From: Flectobacillus rivi | GTDB taxonomy: Bacteria; Bacteroidota; Bacteroidia; Cytophagales; Spirosomataceae | Assembly: GCF_030056655.1 (NCBI RefSeq) | Contig: NZ_JASHIE010000020.1 | Coordinates: forward strand, 59,379 to 123,378 | Direction: 5' to 3' | DNA length: 64,000 bases | Part shown: positions 27,775 to 37,900 of the stretch, one piece after another | Position numbering within the stretch: the stretch's first letter is position 1 | How the letters are laid out: the number at the start of each line of letters is the position of its first letter | Made by a program: the position numbers and the translations under genes | The notes under the pieces: model-generated | Databases searched by the model: none | Told to the model about the DNA's origin: nothing | What the model saw: only the letters and a program-made list of their open reading frames with translations

Positions 27775-28602
27775 ATGAAAAAATTAATCGCATCCGCTTT
27801 CCTTATTTTAGTTCAAGGTGGTTTGATGGTTACAAAAGCTCAAAATTCTGAGTATAGTGGTTCTTATGGAAATAATGTAGTAGAAGAAGGGATTGCAAAA
27901 TATTACGGTAAAAATTTAACTGGAAATTTAACGTCTTATGGAGAGCGCTATGATGATGCACAGCTTACAGCTTCGCATTCAAAGTATCCTCTAAACACGG
28001 TTTTGAGAGTAACAAACCTCGAAAATAACCGCACGGTTGATGTACGCGTAAATGATTATTGTCGTTGTGAAGAAGAAGGCAAACTGTTGAATTTGTCAAG
28101 AGAAGCTGCTTCTCGTTTGGGTATGATTGCAAGTGGCAAAGCTCAAGTAAGAGTTGAAGTGTTGAATGCTAGACCTGCCTCTCAGGTAAATATTTATAGA
28201 GATTATGATATTGCAGCAAGTACTCAAGATAGAGTGCCTGTACAACCTACCTCATTGATGCCTCAGGCTTCAGTAGCGGCAACTTCTCCAAGTAGCTACT
28301 CGACGGCATTCTCTGAAGATAGAACTTATGATATCAACGGTACCGTAAAATCGCCAAGAGGTTTTGCTGTGCAAGTAACAGCTTTGACAAGCTTAAACAA
28401 AATTCATGATATGTATGACGAACTTGTGAAATTAGGTTTGTCACCTGAAGAAATTTTTGTTCAAGTAGGTCAAAAAGAAATGGGTAAAGTGTATCGTATT
28501 CTCTTCGGTGAATTCCATACAAAAGAATCTGCATCAGAAAGAGTTATGTGGTTGCAAGAAAGAGGCTATAGAGGCTTAGTTCGTACTCACTATAACTACT
28601 AA
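27775..28602 (+). CDS. rlpA: RlpA-like protein with SPOR domain
   Basis: 275 residues with a signal peptide ending near TKAQN. A double-psi beta-barrel RlpA domain (about 38-125) shows GIAKYYGKNLTGNLTSYGE, the His in LTASHSKYPLNTVLRVTNL and the Asp in VDVRVNDYCRCEEEGKLLNL, the residues implicated in RlpA lytic transglycosylase activity. A linker follows, then a C-terminal SPOR domain (about 195-272, GFAVQVTALTS ... VYRILFGEF) that binds denuded septal peptidoglycan. The role is probably in cell separation. YCRC in place of the usual RGPF after the Asp is a variation. It is followed by a strong terminator. Confidence 0.88.
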   Translation: MKKLIASAFLILVQGGLMVTKAQNSEYSGSYGNNVVEEGIAKYYGKNLTGNLTSYGERYDDAQLTASHSKYPLNTVLRVTNLENNRTVDVRVNDYCRCEEEGKLLNLSREAASRLGMIASGKAQVRVEVLNARPASQVNIYRDYDIAASTQDRVPVQPTSLMPQASVAATSPSSYSTAFSEDRTYDINGTVKSPRGFAVQVTALTSLNKIHDMYDELVKLGLSPEEIFVQVGQKEMGKVYRILFGEFHTKESASERVMWLQERGYRGLVRTHYNY

Positions 28603-28636
28603 GATTTTATATTACAATTATTATTACCACACTGTG

Positions 28637-28664
28637 AAAGGAGACGTTTATCGTCTCCTTTTTT
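28637..28664 (+). terminator. Terminator after rlpA
   Basis: AAAGGAGACG (28637-28646) and CGTCTCCTTT (28652-28661) followed by Ts. It touches the stop codon of the convergent hydroxylase gene. Confidence 0.9.
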
Positions 28665-29448
28665 ATGCTCTTTCTTCAAATTCTTTTTGAAATTTCGGGC
28701 TTTCGGTTTTACCAATTTTATCCCAAAAGGTAAAGTACAAACCAAAGTTATAACGATAATACTTGTGATGATGACTATGATGTGTAGCTCCAATCATGAT
28801 TTTCCCCAACCAATTACCCCATTTTGTTTTAGGATAAATCTCAATGTCTAAGTGATTGATAGCCGCCGTAATCGTCATAATGGTTAGATGAACCGTTGCG
28901 GCATAAATATGCATAGGAATGATACAAATAATGACTGGCATAATAAGTGCTTCCAAAAGACCTTCAATTGGATGAAATGAGAAGGCTGTCCAAGCGGAGG
29001 TAATTTTGCTGTCATGATGGACTTTGTGGACAAGATGGTAGATTTTTGGATGATGCATCCATCTGTGAACCCAATAGTAATATGTTTCATGAATAAGCAT
29101 TGAGATGACTATGCTGCATGGGAACCAAACTACATCGTACCAATGTAAGTCTGTATATAATTGTGTATAGCCTTTTTGCCAAAGTACGGCTGTGAATGCT
29201 CCAATAACAGAAAATAAGATTGCTGTTAGCGTAGACCAAGTTATTTCTTTTTTAAACTGTTCTGGAGGATAGGCCTTTGCATTGATTTTGCGAAGTTTCC
29301 ATTCTTCTTTTTTCCACAAATAGAAATAACTATGGAAAAATCCTGAAAGAATAAAATACCGAATCATTACCACAAAAAACATAGTAATACAGGTAATGAT
29401 AAATGTAGTAGGTTCCAAAAAATCAAAATCAGCTAATGAAGTTTTCAT
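28663..29448 (-). CDS. Fatty acid hydroxylase / sterol desaturase family protein
   Basis: 261 residues, several membrane helices. The di-iron histidine boxes of the family are all present: HETYYYWVHRWMHH, then HLVHKVHHDSK, then NHLDIEIYP and ATHHSHHHKYY. Members hydroxylate or desaturate lipids at the inner membrane; Bacteroidota versions may act on fatty acids, carotenoids or sphingolipid-type lipids, so the exact substrate is open. The C-terminus is slightly charged (KFQKEFEERA). It is convergent with rlpA, whose terminator overlaps its last bases. No operon partner. Confidence 0.88.
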   Translation of the reverse strand: MKTSLADFDFLEPTTFIITCITMFFVVMIRYFILSGFFHSYFYLWKKEEWKLRKINAKAYPPEQFKKEITWSTLTAILFSVIGAFTAVLWQKGYTQLYTDLHWYDVVWFPCSIVISMLIHETYYYWVHRWMHHPKIYHLVHKVHHDSKITSAWTAFSFHPIEGLLEALIMPVIICIIPMHIYAATVHLTIMTITAAINHLDIEIYPKTKWGNWLGKIMIGATHHSHHHKYYRYNFGLYFTFWDKIGKTESPKFQKEFEERA

Positions 29449-29535
29449 ACTTCACTAACTGATTTAAGTCGAAATTGTTTGAAGGAAATTCGCTATAGTG
29501 TAATCGTACAAAATAATATTCGAAATAGAAATCTG

Positions 29536-29569
29536 AAGTGTCGACTTGAGTAAAATTGAGTCGACACTT
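29536..29569 (-). terminator. Hairpin downstream of the 2-hydroxyacid dehydrogenase
   Basis: Perfect 11-bp arms AAGTGTCGACT (29536-29546) and AGTCGACACTT (29559-29569), 30 bp past the stop at 29599. The T run is weak. Confidence 0.55.
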
Positions 29570-29598
29570 TAGGTTTTTACTTAAAAAATATTGTTGTG

Positions 29599-30540
29599 CT
29601 AATTATGAGAATGGATTTCTTTAATCTTATCAATCAATACCTCATTAATCTTCACATAGCTCTCATGAGTCCACCCACCAATATGAGGCGTAAGAATGAC
29701 ATTTTTTTTCTGGAAAAGTGCTTCGTAATAACTTTCTTGCTCAGCACTGAGTTGAGACATTTTTTCATTTTCCAAAACATCCAAACATGCTCCTCTTAAC
29801 TTCCCAGAGTTTAAGGCTTCCACAATATTACAAACCGAAGCTACCTCTCCACGAGCTGTATTTACCAAAAAGAATGGTTTCTGAAACGAATTGATAAAGT
29901 CTGTATTCACCATCATTTTGGTTTCAGAGGTTAATGGCACGTGAAGACTTAAGACATCTACCTGCTCAAACAATTCCTCCAATGTGGCTTCTTGGGCATA
30001 TTGGTCACTAAAATTACTTTTGTATTTGTCATAAGCCAATACCTTTACCCCAAATCCTGATAATCTTTTTGCTACCGAACTGCCCATATTTCCATATCCA
30101 ATCAATCCAACAGTCATACCCATGAGTTCGATGCCACGATTGGCTTCTCGCTTCCAGATTTTGTGACGAACCTCTACATCAGCAGTATTGATATGATTGA
30201 AAAGACATAGAAGCATCCCAATAACATGTTCGCCCACAGCATCACGGTTACCTTCATTGGCGGCAAAAATAATAATTCCTCTGCGCTCGGCTTCTGCGAC
30301 GTCGATAAGGTCGAGACCAGCACCTGCTCTAGCAATAAACTTCAACTCAGGAGCGGTATCGAGCATTTCGATATCTACCTTCGTTTTGCTACGAATAATC
30401 AAACCATCGTAGTCTTTGAGTTTTTCCAACAACTCTGCACGAGAAATTTCTGGGAAATAATCATAAGTCATTCCGATTTCTGTTAGCATTGAATGAATGC
30501 TAAGGTGCATTTCGTCGGCAATCAAAATATTTTTCTTCAT
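29599..30540 (-). CDS. D-isomer 2-hydroxyacid dehydrogenase (phosphoglycerate dehydrogenase-like)
   Basis: 313 residues, cytosolic. The NAD-binding fold has VGLIGYGNMGSSVAKRL with Asp in LAYDKYKSN favouring NAD. The catalytic set Arg (NTARGEV), Glu (DVLENEK) and His (LTPHIGGWT) is complete. The N-terminus with LIIRSKTKVDIEMLDTAPEL and FIARAGAGLDLIDV is most like 3-phosphoglycerate dehydrogenase, the first step of serine synthesis, but the C-terminal regulatory ACT domain of long SerA forms is absent. Other 2-hydroxyacids are possible substrates. It is a single gene. The start MKKNILIADEMH is well placed. Confidence 0.88.
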   Translation of the reverse strand: MKKNILIADEMHLSIHSMLTEIGMTYDYFPEISRAELLEKLKDYDGLIIRSKTKVDIEMLDTAPELKFIARAGAGLDLIDVAEAERRGIIIFAANEGNRDAVGEHVIGMLLCLFNHINTADVEVRHKIWKREANRGIELMGMTVGLIGYGNMGSSVAKRLSGFGVKVLAYDKYKSNFSDQYAQEATLEELFEQVDVLSLHVPLTSETKMMVNTDFINSFQKPFFLVNTARGEVASVCNIVEALNSGKLRGACLDVLENEKMSQLSAEQESYYEALFQKKNVILTPHIGGWTHESYVKINEVLIDKIKEIHSHN

Positions 30541-31093
30541 CTAATCTACTTTGTCCTATCAGAAAGAAAGAACTTAAAATGTACTGTAATCAAGTTTATT
30601 GTAAAACGAATCAAAGTTACGGTGGGTTTCATTCTGAACGAAATATTTGTAGGTAAATAGGTATATGTTGGGCGCAAGGGGCTTTTGGGTATCGGCTTTG
30701 GGCTTTTAGGTAAGGGCTAAATAAAAGCACAAGTCATTTCGAGTTTTGTGAGAATAATAGAGAAAACAGATACAATCTCCTAGCCTGCAAATGAAGCTGT
30801 TTAAATATTTTTGTCACGGGGGAATAAATTCACCCGCAAAATGGAAGCCTTGGTTAAGAACTACTTTAATACTGAATACATGTTAAGCTCAACTAAGCAT
30901 CTTTCATAAATCAAAAAAGCGGTCGAAATTTTCTCGACCGCTTTTGAGGATGCTAAAATTTTAAATGACACATCTTTGAATACAAGGTATTATATCATCT
31001 ATCGTTGAAATGTTGATTGAAAAAATAATCACACATTTACTTAACCACCATTCACTCAATTTAAAATGATTATCCTTGTTAAGAATAGCAGAA
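30541..31093. other. Intergenic region with word-like repeats
   Basis: Contains the terminator at 30915 and a degenerate stretch around 30670-30725 built of GGGCTTTTG/GGGCTTTTAGG-like words. I see no gene. Confidence 0.6.
30915..30945 (-). terminator. Terminator of the TIM-barrel protein gene
   Basis: Perfect 12-bp arms AAAAGCGGTCGA and TCGACCGCTTTT, followed on the minus strand by a T run. Confidence 0.8.
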
Positions 31094-31975
31094 TTAGAAT
31101 TTCAATTTTTTCAAATTGTTCAAACTAATCTCGATACCTTCCATTGGCGTGCGCTTGTATGCTTCAAGTTCAACGATAAAGTATTTGATACCTGCTACGT
31201 CTTTTTTGTTGAAAATTTCTTGGAAGTTGATATCTCCTTCACCTACTTCAACACTTACGTTTTTCACTGGATCGTGGTCTTTTACGTGTACGTGTGTGAA
31301 GCGTCCTTTGTATTTATTGAACCAATCTGCTGGTTTTTGACCTGCTACTACTGCCCAATACAAGTCCATTTCAAATACGATATGTTTTTCTGTATTGTCT
31401 AATAAAGTAGTATAAAGCATTTCACCATTTGGCGATTTGAATTCGAAATCGTGGTTGTGATAGCCAAATTTCAAGTTCAACGTTTTAGCATATTCTGCTG
31501 CTTTGTTGAAAATATCAGCCATCAATTTACCTTGATTACGGTCATCGTCGAGCATGTAAGGAACGATAGTGTATTTCTGACCAACTTTGGCTGCATCTTC
31601 CAACATACGCTTGTAGCTGTCTGAAAGCTGACCGTTTACGACATCTTTTGACGTAATCATGTTATGAGCAGATGGCATTTTTAAGCCATTGTCATTCATG
31701 GTTTTTAAATATTCGTCTGCCGATAAGCCAAAGAATTTACCATTTGAATATCCGAAACCTTCTACGTTTTTATAACCCATTTTAGCAATTTTAGCTAAAG
31801 CGGCTTTAGGGTCTTTAGAAACATCTTCACGTACTGACCACAATTGGACACCAATGTGGCTCTTTTCACCTTTTTTAATATTTGCGAATAAATCGTTCGA
31901 AAGAAGTGCTGCGCCAGCAGTTGTCAAAAGACTAGTTCTGAGGAAGTCACGACGAGATGTTTGTTCGTTCAACAT
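31094..31975 (-). CDS. Tat-exported sugar phosphate isomerase/epimerase family protein
   Basis: 293 residues. The N-terminus TSRRDFLRTSLLTTAGAALL is a twin-arginine signal, so the folded protein should be exported. The rest is a xylose-isomerase-like TIM barrel: GVQLWSVREDVSKDP, GYKNVEGFGYS, LKFGYHNHDFEF, IVFEMDLYWAVVAGQKPADW, and FTHVHVKDHDP with metal-ligand type His/Glu/Asp residues. Bacteroidota encode many such secreted members, some acting on oxidised sugars (3-keto-glycosides), but this one's substrate is unknown. It may be co-transcribed with pdxA, 141 bp upstream, though a hairpin lies between them. Confidence 0.85.
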   Translation of the reverse strand: MLNEQTSRRDFLRTSLLTTAGAALLSNDLFANIKKGEKSHIGVQLWSVREDVSKDPKAALAKIAKMGYKNVEGFGYSNGKFFGLSADEYLKTMNDNGLKMPSAHNMITSKDVVNGQLSDSYKRMLEDAAKVGQKYTIVPYMLDDDRNQGKLMADIFNKAAEYAKTLNLKFGYHNHDFEFKSPNGEMLYTTLLDNTEKHIVFEMDLYWAVVAGQKPADWFNKYKGRFTHVHVKDHDPVKNVSVEVGEGDINFQEIFNKKDVAGIKYFIVELEAYKRTPMEGIEISLNNLKKLKF

Positions 31976-32052
31976 TGCTCTAAATTGATTAAGTTAAATG
32001 ATTATTGGTAATAACTGGATAGATAGTTTGAGGTTTAAGCCTCTTCATAATT

Positions 32053-32085
32053 AAATACCCATCAACTTAACGTTCATGGGTATTT
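32053..32085 (-). terminator. Hairpin after pdxA
   Basis: AAATACCCAT (32053-32062) and ATGGGTATTT (32076-32085), perfect 10-bp arms between pdxA and the TIM-barrel gene. The T run is weak. Confidence 0.5.
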
Positions 32086-32115
32086 TAAATTTTGTTTCAA
32101 AAGTAAGAAAAAGTT

Positions 32116-33144
32116 TTACTTTTCTTCTATTTCTACAGCGGATTCTTTGCGGTTTTTTACAACATCAATGGCTGTATAAATCGCTTGAAGCATTGAACTT
32201 TCGCTTGCTGTATTTTTTCCTGCAATCCCATAAGCCGTTCCGTGGTCGGGCGAAGTACGAACTACTGGTAATCCTGCGGTGAAGTTTACACCATTTTCGA
32301 AGGCAATATATTTGAATGGAATCAAACCTTGGTCGTGGTACATGGCCAAAATGGCATCGAAATGACGATGTTGCATATTGCCAAAGAAACCATCAGCAGG
32401 AAATGGTCCAAAAACCAAGTTACCGTTTTGTTTAAATTGCTCTAAAACAGGAGAGATAACGTCTTTTTCTTCGCTACCCAACAAGCCATCTTCGCCAGCA
32501 TGAGGGTTGAGTCCTAATACGGCAACTTTAGGTTTCTGAATCCCGAAATCATTGGTCAATGATTCGATCATCATGGTTAATTTTTGAGTAATACGTTCTG
32601 GGGTAACTTGTGAGCGCACACGTCCTAATGGAATATGTCCTGTCACTACTCCAACACGGATTTGCTCAGAAACCAAGAACATTAAAGAGTCTTTTGCTTC
32701 GAAAGCACTTGTAAAAAACTCAGTATGTCCCGGAAACTTAAATTCCTCCGACTGGATATTATACTTATTGATAGGAGCTGTAACGATAGCTTGAATGTGC
32801 CCGTCTTTCAAGTCCTGTGTAGCTTTTTGCAAGCAAGCCAAAGCAGCAGCGCCAGCTTCGGGAGTTACTTTGCCTGGCTCTACATCAGTTTGTTTGTCGT
32901 CCCAACAGGTAATCACATTAGTTACTTTGTAGTTGATTTGTTGGATGGCAGGGATACTATGCAAAGTCCAATCTTTCAAATCCAATACTTTACGGTAATA
33001 GCTCAATACACGCTGCGATCCATAGATTACGGGTGTACAGATTTTGAGGATGCGGTTACTGGCTAGGGCTTTTAGTATTACTTCTGGACCTACGCCATTG
33101 TAGTCACCTAAGGTAATACCTATAACAGGTTTTTGATGTTCCAT
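32116..33144 (-). CDS. pdxA: 4-hydroxythreonine-4-phosphate dehydrogenase
   Basis: 342 residues, normal for PdxA, which oxidises 4-phosphooxy-threonine in pyridoxal phosphate synthesis. Family signatures: ITLGDYNGVGPEVILKAL at the start, ATAPINKYNIQ (VTAPINK), FPGHTEFF, the metal-ligand region VLGLNPHAGEDGLLG, PFPADGFF, and the end-region AMYHDQGLIPFKYIAFENGVN with TSPDHGTAYGIAGKN. I chose MEHQKPVIG at 33144; 13 upstream residues from 33183 do not look conserved. No other vitamin B6 gene is nearby. It is followed by a hairpin and the exported TIM-barrel gene. Confidence 0.96.
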   Translation of the reverse strand: MEHQKPVIGITLGDYNGVGPEVILKALASNRILKICTPVIYGSQRVLSYYRKVLDLKDWTLHSIPAIQQINYKVTNVITCWDDKQTDVEPGKVTPEAGAAALACLQKATQDLKDGHIQAIVTAPINKYNIQSEEFKFPGHTEFFTSAFEAKDSLMFLVSEQIRVGVVTGHIPLGRVRSQVTPERITQKLTMMIESLTNDFGIQKPKVAVLGLNPHAGEDGLLGSEEKDVISPVLEQFKQNGNLVFGPFPADGFFGNMQHRHFDAILAMYHDQGLIPFKYIAFENGVNFTAGLPVVRTSPDHGTAYGIAGKNTASESSMLQAIYTAIDVVKNRKESAVEIEEK

Positions 33145-33281
33145 ATTCTTTTGAGATTCTTGATTCGGTTTTGCCGAAAACATATTGTATCCTTGGATAC
33201 GCTATTCGATAAATTCTTGCAAGTTTACTTAAAAGATAGGTAAATAAAAACCCATTCGCTGACAGATTGCCCTATTACGAT

Positions 33282-34505
33282 TTATTGGCGTGGCATTTTT
33301 TGCCACTTTCCGTACGTTGCCGAGCGCCAAAGCCATTCTATTGGACCATAATAGTATCGACTCAACCACCATTTACTCAGTAAGATTTGTAATAAAAAGA
33401 CTGCCACAGCGCCTAATAAGCACCAAGCAGGATTAAAGTCTCCCGCCAAGCCCAATCCGAAACCATAAAAAAGAAGTATTCCTACGAAACTTTGGAGTAA
33501 ATAATTCGTCAATGCCATTCTGCCTACATAAGAAAGTTGTTTTAAAATACCTTCCCATGAGCTTTTTGACAGTAATAAACTGAAACCTGCTACATACATT
33601 AGGGTCATGGTGGCAGAATGAATCGAAAACAAAAGTTCAGAGAGGATACCGAACCAAGAGGGTAATTTGTCCCAAGGAATAGTGGCTTGAAGGGTAATGA
33701 AAAAAGTAACAATGACAATATTGAGTATAAAACAAGCCCAGACTGCCTTCTTAAATTGTTTTTTATATTCTTGAAAATGATCAAATAAACGAAGACGCCC
33801 CACCAGCAATCCTAAAAGGAAAAAACCAAAGGTGACAAAAATGCGTCCAGAGTTCCACTGAAAATCGGCTTTGAAAGCAAAATCCTTAAAGTTTTGTTGA
33901 ATAATTTGGGTATAACTACCTGCCTTGAGCGTTTGGAAGTTTTTTAGCTGTTCTTTATTCGATTTTTCTTGCTCTTTTTTGGCTACGACTTCAGAAACTT
34001 TTGGCGAAGGGTGCCAGTATTCGACAGTCCGAATGACTAAAATAGGCGTATTGAGGCTCATTAAAATAGCTAAAATCAGTACCACTCGATTTGAAAGCAA
34101 ATTTGCCAGTAATAGAAATATCCCTAAAAAAGCATAGATACCCAATATATCGCCACGCCAATGGATATGATGAATAAAGCCTATGACAAAAAGCAACGCG
34201 AGTCGCCAGAGAAATCTTAATTCGAAGTGCGTATCATCTGCCTTTCTATTGGTAAATTGTAGAGAAAAACTTAAGCCGAATAATAGAGAAAAAAAGGTAT
34301 AAAATTTCCCTGAAATAAAAATGCCATCAAAATAATTAACAATGGTAGTGGGTAAAGAATTTTGATAGGATTGCCATACCGACTCTGGAATAAAGCCAGC
34401 AATAAACCAGCCTAAAGCATGAGCAATTACGATGCCTAAAAGAGCAATACCACGTAAGCCATCTACTAAGGGAATTCGATTGGAAGAGGAGGATGTTGAG
34501 TTCAT
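33282..34505 (-). CDS. DUF418 family membrane protein
   Basis: 407 residues with about ten membrane helices. The N-terminus VDGLRGIALLGIVIAHALGW and the C-terminal WLSRYYYGPIEWLWRSATYGK are the hallmarks of DUF418 proteins (related to membrane acyltransferase-3 folds), including a conserved RM-LTNYL stretch (VGRMALTNYLLQS). A charged loop (VAKKEQEKSNKEQLKN) interrupts the middle. The biochemical role of the family is not established. It lies 137 bp upstream of pdxA on the same strand and might be co-transcribed. Confidence 0.88.
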   Translation of the reverse strand: MNSTSSSSNRIPLVDGLRGIALLGIVIAHALGWFIAGFIPESVWQSYQNSLPTTIVNYFDGIFISGKFYTFFSLLFGLSFSLQFTNRKADDTHFELRFLWRLALLFVIGFIHHIHWRGDILGIYAFLGIFLLLANLLSNRVVLILAILMSLNTPILVIRTVEYWHPSPKVSEVVAKKEQEKSNKEQLKNFQTLKAGSYTQIIQQNFKDFAFKADFQWNSGRIFVTFGFFLLGLLVGRLRLFDHFQEYKKQFKKAVWACFILNIVIVTFFITLQATIPWDKLPSWFGILSELLFSIHSATMTLMYVAGFSLLLSKSSWEGILKQLSYVGRMALTNYLLQSFVGILLFYGFGLGLAGDFNPAWCLLGAVAVFLLQILLSKWWLSRYYYGPIEWLWRSATYGKWQKMPRQ

Positions 34506-34905
34506 AGTGGGTTCAAAGAGATTTTTAGATTTTAACCCTAAGATGCAAGATTTTAACCAAAGGTTGCAGACAAATAGAGAGAAGTACTTAGGTAGACCTG
34601 TCGATTTAACTATTTTTAAGATAAAAATTGGTGATTTGTTATGGAAATAGTTAGCATAACAATCAATCAGTTGTATCTAACCCAAACAAAATTGCATCTT
34701 TCTAATATAGACCAAATTTTCTTGTGAAAGTTTGGGTAAATACACAATTTATTTTTGATTTTTGTATGAATTAATAATTCTTTATTCTGTTAATCTTGTA
34801 AATGATAGAAGAAATCACGATTGCGAATTTTGCGTAGTTCAACGAGTACCTTTTATCTATTTTTATTCCTGACTGTTTTAAACTCCAAACTGACAAACTC
34901 AAAAA
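34506..34905. other. Divergent intergenic region upstream of pyruvate carboxylase
   Basis: 400 bp of AT-rich sequence that should hold promoters for DUF418 and pyc. TAATCTTG at 34791-34798 is a one-mismatch -7 element. Nothing else is seen. Confidence 0.5.
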
Positions 34906-37900
34906 ATGCCACAACCATACGTTCAAACGATTAATAGCTTACTTGTCGCCAACCGTGGTGAGATTGCTATCCGTATTATGCGTGCTGCCTCTGAGTTAGG
35001 TATCCGAACGGTTGCCGTTTACACATTTGAAGATCGTTATTCGCTTCACAGATACAAAGCGGATGAGGCTTATCAAATTGGTAAGGACGACGAACCTTTA
35101 AAACCATATCTCGATATCGAGGGGTTAATAAAGTTATGTAAGGAGAAAGAAATAGACGCTATTCATCCAGGTTATGGATTTCTTTCTGAAAACGTAACAT
35201 TGGCTCGTCGTTGTCGTGAAGAAGGAATCAAATTTGTTGGTCCTTCTCCAGAAGCAATGAATGCTTTGGGCGATAAGGTAGCTGCCAAAGATGCTGCTCG
35301 TAAGGCTGAAGTACCAATGATTGAAGACTCGAAAGAGGAGCTAGTATCGTATGATATTGCACTTAGAGAGGCTCGTCGTATTGGTTTTCCTGTAATGGTA
35401 AAAGCTGCGGCCGGTGGTGGCGGTCGTGGTATGCGTGTAGTACGTGAAGAGGAAGCTTTAGAAAAAGCTTTCGCTGAAGCGAAAAACGAAGCTAAAAATG
35501 CGTTTGGTGATGATACTATCTTTATTGAGAAGTTCATCGACCAACCAAAACATATTGAGGTGCAGTTGTTGGGTGACCAGCATGGCAATTTAGTACACCT
35601 TTATGAGCGTGATTGTTCGGTACAACGTCGTTTCCAAAAGGTAGTAGAAGTAGCACCTTCTGTGGGTTTGAAAGATGAAACCAAACAAAAGTTGTACAAA
35701 TACGCCTTATCGATTGGTAAAGCAGTAAATTATTACAACGCTGGTACGGTTGAGTTCTTGGTAGATAAAGACGAGAATATCTACTTTATCGAAGTAAACC
35801 CACGCGTTCAGGTAGAACATACTATTACAGAAGAGGTAACAGGTATCGACATTGTGCGTACCCAAATTTTGATTGCTCAAAACTACCGCCTTTCTGACCC
35901 GAATATTTATATCCTTCGCCAAGAGGATATTCCATTGAGAGGTTATGCTATTCAGTGTCGTATTACTACAGAAGACCCTGCCAATGGTTTCAAACCTGAC
36001 TTTGGTACCATCATTGCATATCGCAATGCAGCTGGTTTTGGTATTCGTTTGGATGAAGGGTCGTCGTATCCAGGGGTTAAAATTTCTCCTTACTTCGATT
36101 CAATGCTCGTAAAGGTTTCGGCTAAAGGTCGTACCTTGAAAGGCGCTTCTGAACGTTTGTTGCGTGCTCTTACCGAATTCCGTATTCGTGGGGTAAAAAC
36201 CAATATTCCATTCTTACGTAATGTGATTCAGCACCCTATTTTCCAACAAGGAAAATGTGTGGTACAATTTATTGACTCACATCCTGAGCTTTTCAATTTT
36301 ACGCCGACTCGTGACCGTTCTACAAAAGCTCTTCGTTATTTAGGAGATGTAGTAGTAAATGGTAACCCAGATGTAAAAGTGAAAAACGAACGTACTTTCC
36401 GTACGCCAGTAGTTCCGGCATTTGACAAATATGCTGAATATCCAATGGGTAATAAGCAACGTTTGGATTCGATGGGTGCCGACAAGTTTGCACAATGGGT
36501 AAAAGATCAAAAACAAATCCTTTATACAGATACTACTTTCCGTGATGGTCACCAGTCGCTTTTGGCTACTCGTGTTCGTACCCGTGATATGTTGGCTGTG
36601 GCTGAAGGTTTTGCCAAAAGCTTCCCTGAACTCTTCTCAATGGAAGTATGGGGTGGTGCAACCTTCGACGTATCGATGCGTTTCTTGAACGAATCGCCTT
36701 GGAAACGCTTACAGGCTTTCCGTGAGGCTATGCCAAATATGTTGTTGCAGATGCTGTTCCGTGGCTCCAATGCCGTTGGTTACTCAGCATATCCTGATAA
36801 CTTGATTGAGAAATTTGTAGAAAAATCTGCTGAAAACGGTATCGACGTGTTCCGTATCTTCGACTCATTAAACTGGGTTGAAGCGATGAAAGTTTCGATT
36901 CGTGCCGTTCGTGAGCGTACCAACTCTATCGCAGAAGCTTCTATTTGTTATACAGGTGATATTTTCAACAACGAAAAATATACACTTCAGTATTACTTAG
37001 ACATGGCTCGTCAGTTGGAAGACGAAGGTGCTCACATGCTTTGTATCAAAGATATGGCTGGTTTGTTAAGACCATACCAAGCTCAAACTTTGGTTACGGA
37101 GTTGAAAAAGGCGCTTTCTATTCCTGTACACTTGCATACACACGACACAGCATCAATTCAAGCGGCTACGTACTTGAAAGCTATTGAAGCAGGTGTCGAT
37201 GTAGTTGACTGTTCATTAGGTGCAATGTCTGGTTTGACTGCTCAACCAAACTTCAACTCAGTGGTGGCAATGATGCAAGGCAACGAGCGTGATTGTCCAT
37301 TGAACTTAGGCTTATTGAACCAATATTCTAACTATTGGGAAGATATTCGTCAAATCTATTATCCATTTGAATCTGAATTAAAAGCAGGTACTGCTGAGGT
37401 TTATGACAACGAAATCCCTGGTGGTCAGTACACCAACTTGCGTGGTCAGGCGATTGCCTTGGGTGTGGGTGATAAATTTGAATTGATGAAGCGTAACTAC
37501 GTGGAGGCAAACAAATTGTTTGGTGACATCGTAAAAGTAACACCATCTTCAAAAGTAGTAGGAGATATGGCTATCTTTATGACTGCCAATAGCTTAACTG
37601 CTGAGGATGTATATGCTCGTGGTGCAACACTTTCTTTCCCTGAATCTGTAAAAGACTTCTTCAAAGGTGGTCTTGGTCAGCCTTATGGTGGTTTCCCTAA
37701 GCAATTACAGGAAATTATCTTGAAAGGAGATCTTGCCATTACAGGTCGTCCAAACGATAATATTACGCCAATTGATTTTGATAAGGATTTTGCTGATTTC
37801 CAAGCTAAGTTCCCAGAAAATCAAGAAGGTTTCTTGGATTATCTTTCTTATAAGATGTATCCGAAAGTATATGAAGACTATTACAAAGCTCAACAAAATT